Below are positions 16,451 through 24,244 of a stretch of DNA of 64,000 bases, piece after piece. The notes below the pieces were generated by a model that ran no database searches, had not been told where the DNA came from, and saw nothing but the letters and a program-made list of their open reading frames with translations. The translations under genes were made by a program, and so were the position numbers. Numbering within the stretch: the first letter of the stretch is position 1; each line of letters opens with the position of its first letter. This DNA is from Rugosimonospora acidiphila. GTDB lineage: Bacteria > Actinomycetota > Actinomycetes > Mycobacteriales > Micromonosporaceae. Location: assembly GCF_039543385.1 (NCBI RefSeq), contig NZ_BAABJQ010000036.1, positions 1-64,000 on the forward strand. Reading direction: 5' to 3'.

Positions 16451-16849
16451 GTGACGGTCATCGACAAGGTCGCCTGGATCCGCGTCCAGGACGGGCGGAT
16501 CCTCAGTACCCGTTCGCGCGGCAAGGACGTCTACTACCTGCCCGGCGGCAAGCGGGAGGCCGGCGAGGGCGACCTCGACACCCTGCTGCGGGAGGTCCGG
16601 GAGGAGCTGGGCGTGGCGCTGGACGCCGGCACCGCCGAGTACGTCGGAACCTTCCACGCCCAGGCCCACGGCCACGCGGCCAGCACCGTGGTGCGGATGA
16701 CCTGCTACACCGCCGATTACCAGGGCGTGCCGCGGCCGGACAACGAGATCGAAGAGGTGGTCTGGCTGGGGTACGCCGACCGGCCGCGGGTCTCCGCCGT
16801 CGACCAGATCATCTTCGATCACCTGCGCGACACGGCCGGGCTGCGGTGA
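16451..16849 (+). CDS. NUDIX hydrolase
   Basis: 132-residue pyrophosphohydrolase. The NUDIX box GX5EX7REUXEEXGU is complete at residues 33-55 (GKREAGE then REVREELGV), binding Mg2+ and cleaving nucleoside diphosphates linked to another moiety. GTG 16451 gives VTVIDKVAWIRVQDG, a normal family N-terminus; a longer frame from 16265 only runs through the 24-bp repeat and is unlikely. Substrate could be an oxidised nucleotide or a nucleotide sugar; not resolvable. It follows the glycosyltransferase in the same direction but has its own promoter-like element. Confidence 0.9.
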   Translation: MTVIDKVAWIRVQDGRILSTRSRGKDVYYLPGGKREAGEGDLDTLLREVREELGVALDAGTAEYVGTFHAQAHGHAASTVVRMTCYTADYQGVPRPDNEIEEVVWLGYADRPRVSAVDQIIFDHLRDTAGLR

Positions 16850-16883
16850 CCGGCGACGGGCGGCCGTGGGCGGCCGGGGGCGG

Positions 16884-16889
16884 CATAAT
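16884..16889 (+). promoter_or_regulatory. -10 hexamer of the DUF3052-like gene
   Basis: CATAAT, six bases before ATG 16896, standing out in a run of G/C. Confidence 0.5.
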
Positions 16890-16895
16890 GCGGGC

Positions 16896-17252
16896 ATGGA
16901 CCTGAGCGCGAAACTGCAGATCAAGCCGGGGCAGTCGATCGCCGTGCTGAACCGGCCGCCGTCCTCGCCGGAGATCGAGGCGCCCGGAGGCACCGCCACC
17001 CCGCAGCGCGCCGAGGTGGTGTTCGTCTTCGCGCGCAGCAGCGCGGACCTCGACACCCCGTCGGCGTCGGCCGCGGTCGAGGCGGCGCTCGCCGACAAGC
17101 TGGTCTGGATCGCCTACCCCAAGGCGGGCAAGCTCGGCACCGACCTCAGCCGCGACGTACTCGTCAAGCTGCTGTCCGATCGGGGAGTGCAGCCGGTCCG
17201 CCAGGTCGCCGTGGACGACGTCTGGTCCGCGCTGCGCTTCCGACCGGCCTGA
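16896..17252 (+). CDS. DUF3052-like hypothetical protein
   Basis: 118 residues, cytoplasmic, no signal or membrane segment. It opens MDLSAKLQIKPGQSIAVLN, a pattern seen in actinobacterial DUF3052-type proteins, and has a conserved-looking core VWIAYPKAGKLGTDLSRDV with a final VDDVWSALRFRP. No catalytic motif is recognised and the function is unknown. The ATG is six bases from a CATAAT element, which supports a leaderless message. Confidence 0.7.
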   Translation: MDLSAKLQIKPGQSIAVLNRPPSSPEIEAPGGTATPQRAEVVFVFARSSADLDTPSASAAVEAALADKLVWIAYPKAGKLGTDLSRDVLVKLLSDRGVQPVRQVAVDDVWSALRFRPA

Positions 17253-17267
17253 CTGGATCTTCGATGT

Positions 17268-17273
17268 TATGAT
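17268..17273 (+). promoter_or_regulatory. -10 hexamer of the VOC gene
   Basis: TATGAT within an AT-rich patch, seven bases before ATG 17281. Confidence 0.55.
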
Positions 17274-17280
17274 CTAAATC

Positions 17281-17649
17281 ATGCCAGTAGCCCGCCTCGC
17301 GGCCGTCGCACTGGACTGCGATGACCCGACCACCCTCGCGAACTTCTGGGCACAGCTTGTCGGCGGCCAGGAGGTGATGCGCACCGAGGACTTCGTCGTG
17401 CTGAACACCGGCCTCGGTGGGCTCGCCGCGGTCCGGGTGCCCGACTACCAGCCGCCGACCTGGCCGGACGGCTCGGTGCCGAAGCAGATGCATCTCGACC
17501 TCGCCGTGGACGACCTGGAGCAGGCCCAGGCGGAGGCGGTGCGGCTCGGTGCCCGCCCGGCCGACGTGCAGCCGGTGCCGGAGCGGTACCGCGTGATGCT
17601 GGACCCGGCCGGCCACCCGTTCTGCCTGACCACGGCCATCCCCAAGTAG
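17281..17649 (+). CDS. VOC superfamily (glyoxalase-like) protein
   Basis: 122 residues in two beta-alpha-beta-beta-beta modules, as in glyoxalase/bleomycin-resistance/dioxygenase proteins. The first module starts RLAAVALDCDDPTTLANFWAQ, the second KQMHLDLAVDDLEQAQAEAV, and it ends MLDPAGHPFCLTTAIPK. Candidate metal ligands are His in QMHLDL and the C-terminal acidic/His region, but the N-terminal ligand position is an aspartate. It may bind a small molecule rather than catalyse. Probably leaderless (TATGAT seven bases upstream). Confidence 0.85.
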   Translation: MPVARLAAVALDCDDPTTLANFWAQLVGGQEVMRTEDFVVLNTGLGGLAAVRVPDYQPPTWPDGSVPKQMHLDLAVDDLEQAQAEAVRLGARPADVQPVPERYRVMLDPAGHPFCLTTAIPK

Positions 17650-17662
17650 CCGCCCGGGCGGT

Positions 17663-18691
17663 TCACAGGCGCACCGCGCGGCGTACCGCGCGCGGGTAGT
17701 AACCGGCGCCGTCGAGGCGGGCGGCGCCGCCGGTGTCGCCCATGGTGGGGCCGTCGATGGTCTGCCGGGACGAGACGAACCGCAGGTGACCCTGGTTGTC
17801 CTCGCCGAGCACCAGGCCGGCGTGCGACAGGTACCGGGGGTCGCGGTGCAGCGCGAAGAACACCAGGTCGCCCGGCTGTAGCCGGGCCAGCTGCTTGCCC
17901 GAGGGCGCCTTCGCGCCGCTGTCGAACAGCGGGACCGCGAGGTCGGACGAGGCGATCTGGTGCGCCTCCCGGGGCAGCCCCGGCACGCCCCGCTCCCGCG
18001 CGCCGGCCACCATGGGCAGGCCCATCCGGTACCCCCACAGCAGGCGCAGGAACCCGGAGCAGTCCACGTCGCGGTACCGCTGGGGCCGGGGCGCGGACGT
18101 GGTGCCGTCCGGCCAGGTCCACGGCACGCCGAGGTAGTCGTAGAAGTCGGATTGCTGGTCGCGCTGCCCGCCGACGAGCGGCCCGAACCCGGCGTCGCCC
18201 GCGTACGCCACGCCGTCGCCGTCGACCCGCCGGGGCGCACCCGTGACGTACTGCATCGCCAGGCTCAGCGCGTCGGGCCCGGTCGAGCCGGGCTGGGCGG
18301 CGAACCACCCGGTGAACCACGACTGGGACTGCGCGCCGAAGCGCCACGGCCGGGGAGCCAGCCGCACCCAGCTGGTGGAGTCGACGTGCGCCCGGGTCGA
18401 CGCCGGCTCGGCGAACCTGCGGTGGCCGCCGGTGAACACGGCCGACCGGGCGCCCTCGGTCAGGGTGGCGACCGGCGCGCCCCGCTCGTCGTAGACCAGC
18501 GTGCGGTCCGGGCGGCTCATCCGCTCGTACCGGTACGCCCCGAACAGCCGCTTGGCCCTGGCCCGCACCTCGGACTGGTCGAGTTTCTCCTTGACCTGCG
18601 GCGCCAGCACCGGAGCGGCGCCCAGGCTGCCGGCCGCCGCGGCACCCGCCACGCACCATCCCAGCATCTGGCGCCGGTTCAGGTGCCTCAC
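17663..18691 (-). CDS. Tat-exported NlpC/P60 family peptidase
   Basis: 342-residue exported hydrolase. The N-terminus NRRQMLGWCVAGAAAAGSL is a twin-arginine-type signal ending near GAAPVLAP. The middle (about 40-190) resembles SH3-like and linker regions of cell-wall amidases. The C-terminal catalytic domain has the nucleophile in DVDCSGFLRLLW (Cys211) and catalytic His290 in LSHAGLVLGED. NlpC/P60 enzymes cut gamma-D-glutamyl bonds in peptidoglycan peptides, and some degrade poly-gamma-glutamate. GTG 18691 overlaps the PgsC stop by 4 bp, so it is the third gene of the pgs-like operon. A polymer-trimming or release role is a reasonable inference. Confidence 0.85.
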   Translation of the reverse strand: MRHLNRRQMLGWCVAGAAAAGSLGAAPVLAPQVKEKLDQSEVRARAKRLFGAYRYERMSRPDRTLVYDERGAPVATLTEGARSAVFTGGHRRFAEPASTRAHVDSTSWVRLAPRPWRFGAQSQSWFTGWFAAQPGSTGPDALSLAMQYVTGAPRRVDGDGVAYAGDAGFGPLVGGQRDQQSDFYDYLGVPWTWPDGTTSAPRPQRYRDVDCSGFLRLLWGYRMGLPMVAGARERGVPGLPREAHQIASSDLAVPLFDSGAKAPSGKQLARLQPGDLVFFALHRDPRYLSHAGLVLGEDNQGHLRFVSSRQTIDGPTMGDTGGAARLDGAGYYPRAVRRAVRL

Positions 18692-19155
18692 AGCGTCACC
18701 ACGGCCAGCGCGACCACCGCCGAGGCCAGGGTGATGACGCTGGTGGCGACCAGGGTCGGCAGCTTCGGTTGCCGCACCAGCTGGTACGCGACCAGACCGG
18801 GCACCACGAAGCCGAGGGTGTCGTGCGGGAACAGCTGTGGCGCCCGGCTGTGCAGGGCCAGGAACGCGGTCGCCTCCAGGAACACGCCGACGAGCACGAC
18901 CACGGCGAACAGCCGCTTGCCGTACAGGATCGACCAGCGCTGCAGCAGCTTGGCCGCGGCGAACGTGGCGACCATGGCCGCGCCGGTCACCAGGATGGTG
19001 TCCACGCCCTCCACCAGGGTCAGCGCTAGCCAGCCCGGCACGATCATCCCGCCCGGGGACAGGTTCGTGAACGCGTAGCAGACCAAGGAGAACATCAGCC
19101 CCAGGGCCAGCACCAGGCTGGCGGTCGAGCTGTCGAAGTCGACGTGCGCGGCCAT
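18688..19155 (-). CDS. pgsC: PgsC/CapC-like poly-gamma-glutamate synthase membrane subunit
   Basis: 155-residue integral membrane protein with five to six helices, matching PgsC/CapC length (about 150). It has the family's conserved early loop YAFTNLSPGGMIVPGWLAL and later TLGFVVPGLVAYQLVRQP. PgsC partners with the ligase PgsB in synthesis and export of poly-gamma-glutamate. ATG 19155 follows the PgsB stop by one base, and its own stop overlaps the NlpC/P60 GTG, so all three are tightly coupled. Confidence 0.85.
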   Translation of the reverse strand: MAAHVDFDSSTASLVLALGLMFSLVCYAFTNLSPGGMIVPGWLALTLVEGVDTILVTGAAMVATFAAAKLLQRWSILYGKRLFAVVVLVGVFLEATAFLALHSRAPQLFPHDTLGFVVPGLVAYQLVRQPKLPTLVATSVITLASAVVALAVVTL

Positions 19156-19156
19156 C

Positions 19157-20437
19157 TCAGTTCGCTTCCGGGACGAGCGGCGCCTCGACGCCGCCGTCGA
19201 GGCACGCCAGTGCGGGCACCGGAGTGCCGCCCGGTGCCCGGGTCGCCTCGCCGGCCAGCGCGTCGAGCAGGTGCTCGCCGCGGCCATGGATGTTGCCGAC
19301 CATCACCAGGCTGTGCTCGTCGGTGGGCATCGTGGCGGTGATCGCGGACAGGATCTGGCTGCCGCTGCGATGCTCGCCGCCCAGGTCGACCACCCGGTGG
19401 CGCAGCGCGTCGGGGATGGTGCGCAGCGCGGAGCGGGTGGGCGTGCCGATCAGGTACACCCGCTCCGGCCCGATCCTCTCCACGATGGTGCCCATCTGGC
19501 CGTTGCGTTCGATCCGGTCCGGCCGGCAGTTGATGACCATCGACAGGGAGCCGGGCAGCTGTCCGGAGTCCTGCAGCAGCTCGAGGTTCATCAGCGTGGA
19601 CTCGGGATCGTTCGCGGCGAACAGGTTCGCGGCCAGGAATGACCGGCCGCCGTGCTCGCACCGGTCCACCCGCAGCACGCCCGGGTCGGGGTCGGCCAGG
19701 TACATGCCGGCCAGCGCCTCGGCTCTCGGCACGCCCAGCAGCCCGGCCACGGCCAGCGCCACCGCCACGTTCTCCTTGAACGTCACCCACCCGAACCCGG
19801 CCAGCTCCTCGTCCGACACGTCGCGCGGATCGGTGGCGACCAGGACGCAGCCCCGCTTGTCCGCCTCCGCCCGCAGGATGTGCAGCCGGTCCCGCTCGGC
19901 GGTGACGCACACCCCGCCGACCGGCATCGAGCGGGCCAGCGACCGCGCGACGTCGTCCAGGGACGGGCCCATCACGTCCAGGTGGTCTTCGCGCACGTTG
20001 GAGATGACCACCACCGTGGCCTGGATCAGCTTCTCCTGGTTGAGCTGCTGGAGGTCGGGGTTGACCGCCATGCACTCGACCACCAGCGCTCGGGCGCCGG
20101 CCCGCGCCGCGTCGGCGACGACGGCGAGCTGCTCGATGACGTTGGGCATGCCGAACCGGCGTTCGAACGGGATCTCCCGACCGTCGGCGAAGATGAAGCG
20201 GGCCGCCGTGCCGGTGGTCTTCGCGATCGTCACCATCTGGCCGCGCAGCGCCCCGGCCACCAACCGGGTGATGGAGGACTTGCCGCGGATGCCGTTGATG
20301 ACGACCCTGGTCGGGATGCTGCCGAGCCGGCGGCGATGGCGCCGGCCCTCGACCAGGAACGAGATCAGGACGACCATGAGCCCGATCGTGAACACGACAT
20401 AGAACGTCGAGTAGTGGCGCCCCACGCCTACCCCCAT
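19157..20437 (-). CDS. pgsB: PgsB/CapB-like poly-gamma-glutamate synthase (Mur-ligase-type)
   Basis: 426-residue membrane-anchored amide ligase. A single N-terminal helix (FYVVFTIGLMVVLISFLVE, about 12-30) is followed by a Mur-ligase-type ATP-binding P-loop GIRGKSS at 49-55. Further family blocks are TGTAARFIFADG, VVECMAVNPDLQQLNQ and VVISNVREDHLDVMGP, all characteristic of CapB/PgsB. It would activate glutamate gamma-carboxyl groups with ATP and extend the chain at the membrane. No PgsA/CapA export subunit is encoded next to it; an NlpC/P60 gene completes the operon instead. The first in-frame ATG is used; GGGAC lies upstream as a weak ribosome binding site. Confidence 0.88.
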   Translation of the reverse strand: MGVGVGRHYSTFYVVFTIGLMVVLISFLVEGRRHRRRLGSIPTRVVINGIRGKSSITRLVAGALRGQMVTIAKTTGTAARFIFADGREIPFERRFGMPNVIEQLAVVADAARAGARALVVECMAVNPDLQQLNQEKLIQATVVVISNVREDHLDVMGPSLDDVARSLARSMPVGGVCVTAERDRLHILRAEADKRGCVLVATDPRDVSDEELAGFGWVTFKENVAVALAVAGLLGVPRAEALAGMYLADPDPGVLRVDRCEHGGRSFLAANLFAANDPESTLMNLELLQDSGQLPGSLSMVINCRPDRIERNGQMGTIVERIGPERVYLIGTPTRSALRTIPDALRHRVVDLGGEHRSGSQILSAITATMPTDEHSLVMVGNIHGRGEHLLDALAGEATRAPGGTPVPALACLDGGVEAPLVPEAN

Positions 20438-20568
20438 GGTCGCTTTGTCCCTTTTGCCAGGGTATAGGGGTTAAGGAGTGGCGTGGTCTAGACGGCTATG
20501 TCAGAGTAAATTGTGATTTGCGGTGTTTTGTCGCTAGGGAGGCGTGGGCCCCGGCGCCGCCGTCGACC

Positions 20569-20736
20569 TCAGCGCTCCTCCCGGAACTCGACGTGCCGGC
20601 GCGCCAGCGGGTCGTACTTGCGCAGGACCAGCCGGTCGGGATCGTTGCGCCGATTCTTGCGGGTGACGTAGGTGTAGCCGGTACCGGCGGTGCTGCGCAT
20701 CTTGACCACCGGACGGACGTCGGCCTGCCGTGCCAT
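20569..20736 (-). CDS. rpmG: 50S ribosomal protein L33, zinc-free (C-minus) type
   Basis: 55 residues, the normal L33 length, starting MARQADVRPVVKMRSTAGTG and containing YTYVTRKNRRNDP and LRKYDPLARRHVEF. Neither of the two CxxC zinc-ribbon pairs is present, so this is a C-minus paralogue. In actinobacteria such paralogues are often induced under zinc starvation through Zur. The gene stands alone upstream of pgsB on the same strand. Confidence 0.93.
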   Translation of the reverse strand: MARQADVRPVVKMRSTAGTGYTYVTRKNRRNDPDRLVLRKYDPLARRHVEFREER

Positions 20737-21031
20737 GAGGGCCCCCTCGAAGTGCCGGATGATGACAATCGGTTACCTGACAGCGAACCGGATGTCGACT
20801 GCCGATTACCCGGGGTTCCGCCGGGCAAACCGGGCCTAAGCGCGCCGCCGGGCGAGGCCGGTCGGCACCCGCTACCGGCGGTGTTTCGGCTCATCTGGCG
20901 CATTGGGGCAGGTGGTGGGGGGTGTCCGGTTTCCGTGCGCGGCGGCGCGAGCCGGTGTGCGCGCTATCGGTAGAATTCGTAGCTGTCGGTGAGGGCGCGC
21001 CGCGCCCACCAAAAATCCAACCGGGGGAGCC
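20737..21031. promoter_or_regulatory. Divergent upstream region of rpmG and the ABC-2 exporter
   Basis: On the rpmG side, 20759-20790 is notably AT-rich for this genome and contains TGACAATCGGTTACC, a weak dyad loosely resembling a Zur box. On the exporter side TAGAAT (20971-20976) is the best -10, with no good -35. GGGGGAG at 21023-21029 is the ribosome binding site for the ATPase. No gene is supported in between. Confidence 0.35.
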
Positions 21032-21973
21032 ATGATTGAGGCCCAGGGCCTCACCAAGAGGTATGGCGACAAGCTAGCCGTCGACAACCTGTCGTTCACC
21101 GTCAAGCCGGGCACCGTGACGGGCTTCCTCGGCCCGAACGGTGCGGGCAAGTCGACCACCATGCGAATGATCCTCGGGCTGGACCGTCCGACGCACGGCA
21201 ACGCACTGGTCAACGGCCGCCCGTACACCGCCGCCCGGGCCCCTCTGCGGGAGGTCGGCGCGTTGCTCGACGCCAAGGATGTGCACGGCGGTCGGACCGC
21301 CCGCGCGCATCTGCTCTCGCTCGCCCAGTCCAACGGGTTGCCGCGCCGGCGGGTGCGTGACGTGCTGGAGCTGACCGGCATGTCGGAGGTCGCCGGCAAG
21401 CGCATCAAGGGCTTCTCGCTGGGCATGTCGCAGCGGCTCGGCATTGCCGCGGCGATGCTCGGCGACCCGCAGATCCTGATGTTCGACGAGCCGGTCAACG
21501 GGCTGGACCCCGAGGGCATCCTGTGGATCCGCAACTTCATGCAGTCGCTGGCGGCCCGGGGCCGGACCGTGTTCGTCTCCAGCCACCTGATGAGCGAGAT
21601 GGCGCTGACCGCCGACCACCTCATCGTCATCGGTCGGGGGCGGTTGCTGGCCGACATGAGCACGCGCGAGTTCATCGACCAGAACTCCTCGGGCCGGGTG
21701 CGGGTGCGCACCCCGCAGGTCCAGGGGCTGTTCGACGCGCTGGTCGCCAAGGGGGCCAAGCCCCGGCAGGTCGAGGGGTTCATCGAGCTCGAGGGCATGA
21801 CCACCGACGCGGTGGGTGACCTCGCCGCGGCCAACGGCGTCACCATCCACGAACTGTTCGCCCAGCGCTCGTCGCTGGAGGACGCGTTCATGGAGATGAC
21901 CCGGGACTCGGTCGAGTACCACGCCAGCGTCGGCGAGCAGCAGGTCCAGGCCACCGTGGGGAGTGCGAAGTGA
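21032..21973 (+). CDS. ABC-2 type exporter ATP-binding protein
   Basis: 313-residue ATPase, probably DRA/NatA-like. Walker A GPNGAGKST at 34-42, degenerate signature FSLGMSQRLG, Walker B ILMFDEPVNGLDP, and the switch histidine in FVSSHLMSEM. The C-terminal 90 residues are the extension usual for antibiotic-resistance or bacitracin-type exporters. The stop overlaps the permease GTG by 4 bp, so it works with that protein in exporting an unknown compound. Confidence 0.93.
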   Translation: MIEAQGLTKRYGDKLAVDNLSFTVKPGTVTGFLGPNGAGKSTTMRMILGLDRPTHGNALVNGRPYTAARAPLREVGALLDAKDVHGGRTARAHLLSLAQSNGLPRRRVRDVLELTGMSEVAGKRIKGFSLGMSQRLGIAAAMLGDPQILMFDEPVNGLDPEGILWIRNFMQSLAARGRTVFVSSHLMSEMALTADHLIVIGRGRLLADMSTREFIDQNSSGRVRVRTPQVQGLFDALVAKGAKPRQVEGFIELEGMTTDAVGDLAAANGVTIHELFAQRSSLEDAFMEMTRDSVEYHASVGEQQVQATVGSAK

Positions 21974-22800
21974 GCACCATGACCGCCGAGTCGTCGGCCG
22001 TCCAGTTCGAGGGTCGGCGCACCGGTGCGTCGCTGGGGCACGTGATCCGGTCGGAGTGGACCAAGATCTGGTCCGTTCGCTCGACGTTGTGGACCATCCT
22101 GTCGCTGGTGGTGGTGACCGTCGGGCTGTCCGCGCTGTTCGCCTGGGGCGCCAGCTCCAACCTCAGCCGGATGAGCCCGGCCGACCGCGCCAGCCTGGAC
22201 GTGACCAGCTCGGCCCTGGGCGGCCTGCTGCTCGGGCAACTGGCCATCGCCGTGCTCGGCGCGCTGGTCATCTCGGGCGAGTACTCGACCGGCGGCATCA
22301 AGGCCACGCTGACCGCGGTACCGACCCGGATGCGGCTGCTGTTCGCCAAGTGGCTGGTGTTCGGCGTGGTCGCGTTCATCGTCGGTGAGATCACCGCGTT
22401 CGGCGCGTTCTTCGTCTCGATGATCTTCTGGTCCCACCACGACATGGCCGCGCACCTGGGCGACCCTGGCGTGCTGCGCGCGGTCATCGGCGGCGGGCTG
22501 TACGTGCTGGCCAGCGGCATGTTCGGGTTCGCGGCCGGGGTGCTCATCCGGCACTCCGGTGGCTCGATCGGGGCGGTCGTCGGCGTGCTGTTCGTGGCGC
22601 CGCTGCTGACCAACGCCCTGCCCGGCCAGTGGGGCAAGGACATCAACAAGTACTTCACCGCCAACGCCGGCCAGCACATCACCGATACGGTGCACACCGC
22701 CGGCAACCTGTCGCCCTGGGCGGGCTACCTCACCATCACAATCGAGTGGCTGGTGCCGTTGCTGTTCGGCGCCTGGCTGTTCAAGCGGCGCGACGCGTAG
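21970..22800 (+). CDS. ABC-2 type exporter permease
   Basis: 276-residue membrane protein with about six helices, starting with a cytoplasmic N-terminus (VIRSEWTKIWSVRSTLWTIL, the usual ABC-2 permease opening). Helices include LSLVVVTVGLSALFAWG, LGGLLLGQLAIAVLGALVIS and WLVFGVVAFIVGEITAFGA. The sequence SGEYSTGGIKATLTAVPTR is the conserved cytoplasmic loop of this group. GTG 21970 overlaps the ATPase stop. Transcription is terminated by the palindrome at 22861. Confidence 0.92.
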   Translation: MSTMTAESSAVQFEGRRTGASLGHVIRSEWTKIWSVRSTLWTILSLVVVTVGLSALFAWGASSNLSRMSPADRASLDVTSSALGGLLLGQLAIAVLGALVISGEYSTGGIKATLTAVPTRMRLLFAKWLVFGVVAFIVGEITAFGAFFVSMIFWSHHDMAAHLGDPGVLRAVIGGGLYVLASGMFGFAAGVLIRHSGGSIGAVVGVLFVAPLLTNALPGQWGKDINKYFTANAGQHITDTVHTAGNLSPWAGYLTITIEWLVPLLFGAWLFKRRDA

Positions 22801-22860
22801 CGAACGACTGGTCCGGTTCGCGGCGTGAGCCGCGCCCAGCCGGAGTGGTCGAATCACCAA

Positions 22861-22900
22861 CGACAACGGGCGGCCGTCGATCGACGGCCGCCCGTTGTCG
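22861..22900. terminator. 40-bp perfect palindrome, bidirectional terminator
   Basis: Two 20-base arms (starting CGACAACGGG and ending CCCGTTGTCG) are exact reverse complements with no spacer. It lies midway between the convergent ends of the ABC-2 permease and the Gfo/Idh gene. Confidence 0.85.
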
Positions 22901-22913
22901 CGTCCGGTAGCGA

Positions 22914-24224
22914 TCAGTCCAGCGCGAGGACGGTGTCGGTGGGTACCGCCTCGCCGGTGGCGAACGAGCGGTTCGCGGACAGCCCGGTCACCAGGGCCAG
23001 CGCCCCGTCCCGCGAGCCGGCCCGGTCGCCGGCCTGCGCCTGGTCGCCGTCCAGCAGCGTGGCGAGCAGCCGGGAGTCCGCGCCGCCGTGCCCGGCGTGG
23101 TCGTGGTCGACGGTCTGGTCGACCGGTGGCTCCCACAGCGGCCGCAGGGTGATGCGGGTCTGCCCGGCCGTCGGCGCGGCCAGGTGGCCGTGCACCTGGC
23201 CCCGGGCCGAGAGCACCCGCTCGTGCGGCGGGGTCCAGGTCGACTCCTCCACCTCCAGCTCCACCCGGCCGCGGGGGCCGTTGAACATCACCCGGTACCC
23301 CTCCCACGGCGAGTACGCGGTGAGGTGATAGCTCATCGACGCACCGGTGTCGTACCCGACCAGCACCGCCATGTCGTCCTCGATGGTGACGCCGTCGGCG
23401 AACACGTTGCGGTCGCGCAGGTAGCCGTCGTGGCGCTCGGCGTCCAGGTACAGCGCCGTCAGCGTGGGGTTGTCGGCCAGGTGCAGGGCGAACGGGTCGT
23501 CCTGGGCCGGCGGGGCGCCGTGCGCCCGCTCGTAGTCACGCGCGTACCCGTTGCGCCGCCCGGCCTCGGGGCCGTAGAACGTCAGCCCGCCCCGCCCGTA
23601 CACCACCCGGGGGGCAGCAGCAAGCCACCAGTTCACCAGGTCGAAGTGGTGCCCGGCCTTGTGTACCATCAGCCCGCCGGAGTTGGCCTTGTCCCGGTGC
23701 CAGCGGCGGAAGTAGTCCGCGCCGTGCCGCACGTCCAGCAGCCACTCGAAGTGCACCGACGTCACCGGCCCGATGGCGCCCCCGGCGAGCAGCTGCCGTA
23801 CCCGCTGGTGCACCGGGTTGAACCGGTAGTTGAACGCCACGGTCAGGTCGTTGCCGGTCTCCCGTACGGTGTCGAGGATCCGCCGCGCCTTGCCGGCCTC
23901 GGTGGTCATCGGCTTCTCGGTGATCACCCGCAGGCCGGCGCGCAGGGCCGCCACGATGTACCCGTCGTGCGTGGCGTCCACTGTGGTCACCACCACCAGA
24001 CCGACGCGCTGCTCGCGCAGCATCTCCTCGAACCGATCGGGTGGGTAGGTGGCCGCCTCCGGCCGCCCGGCGGCGGCCAGCAGCTGGTTGTGGAAGGCCA
24101 TCCGCGCCGGGTTGCGGTCGCACAGCGCCACCACCAGGTACTCGTCGCGCTTGGCGAGCCCCTCGGTGAACAGCTGTGCGCGGCTTCCGGTGCCGACGAT
24201 GGCGGTGCGGACCGCGGCGGACAT
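22914..24224 (-). CDS. Gfo/Idh/MocA family oxidoreductase
   Basis: 436-residue NAD(P)-dependent sugar or inositol-type dehydrogenase. The Rossmann motif is near the start (RTAIVGTGSRAQLF), followed by ALCDRNPARM, the catalytic-lysine EKPM motif (VITEKPMTTE) and the substrate-domain segment SGGLMVHKAGHHFDL carrying a likely catalytic His pair. It is about 60 residues longer than typical members because of extra loops in the C-terminal half. ATG 24224 follows GGAGG. Last gene of the xylanase-transporter operon, 20 bp after the MalG-like permease; it probably oxidises an imported sugar or uronic acid, which is inference. Confidence 0.88.
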   Translation of the reverse strand: MSAAVRTAIVGTGSRAQLFTEGLAKRDEYLVVALCDRNPARMAFHNQLLAAAGRPEAATYPPDRFEEMLREQRVGLVVVTTVDATHDGYIVAALRAGLRVITEKPMTTEAGKARRILDTVRETGNDLTVAFNYRFNPVHQRVRQLLAGGAIGPVTSVHFEWLLDVRHGADYFRRWHRDKANSGGLMVHKAGHHFDLVNWWLAAAPRVVYGRGGLTFYGPEAGRRNGYARDYERAHGAPPAQDDPFALHLADNPTLTALYLDAERHDGYLRDRNVFADGVTIEDDMAVLVGYDTGASMSYHLTAYSPWEGYRVMFNGPRGRVELEVEESTWTPPHERVLSARGQVHGHLAAPTAGQTRITLRPLWEPPVDQTVDHDHAGHGGADSRLLATLLDGDQAQAGDRAGSRDGALALVTGLSANRSFATGEAVPTDTVLALD

Positions 24225-24244
24225 CAAACCTCCAGGAATCGTTG

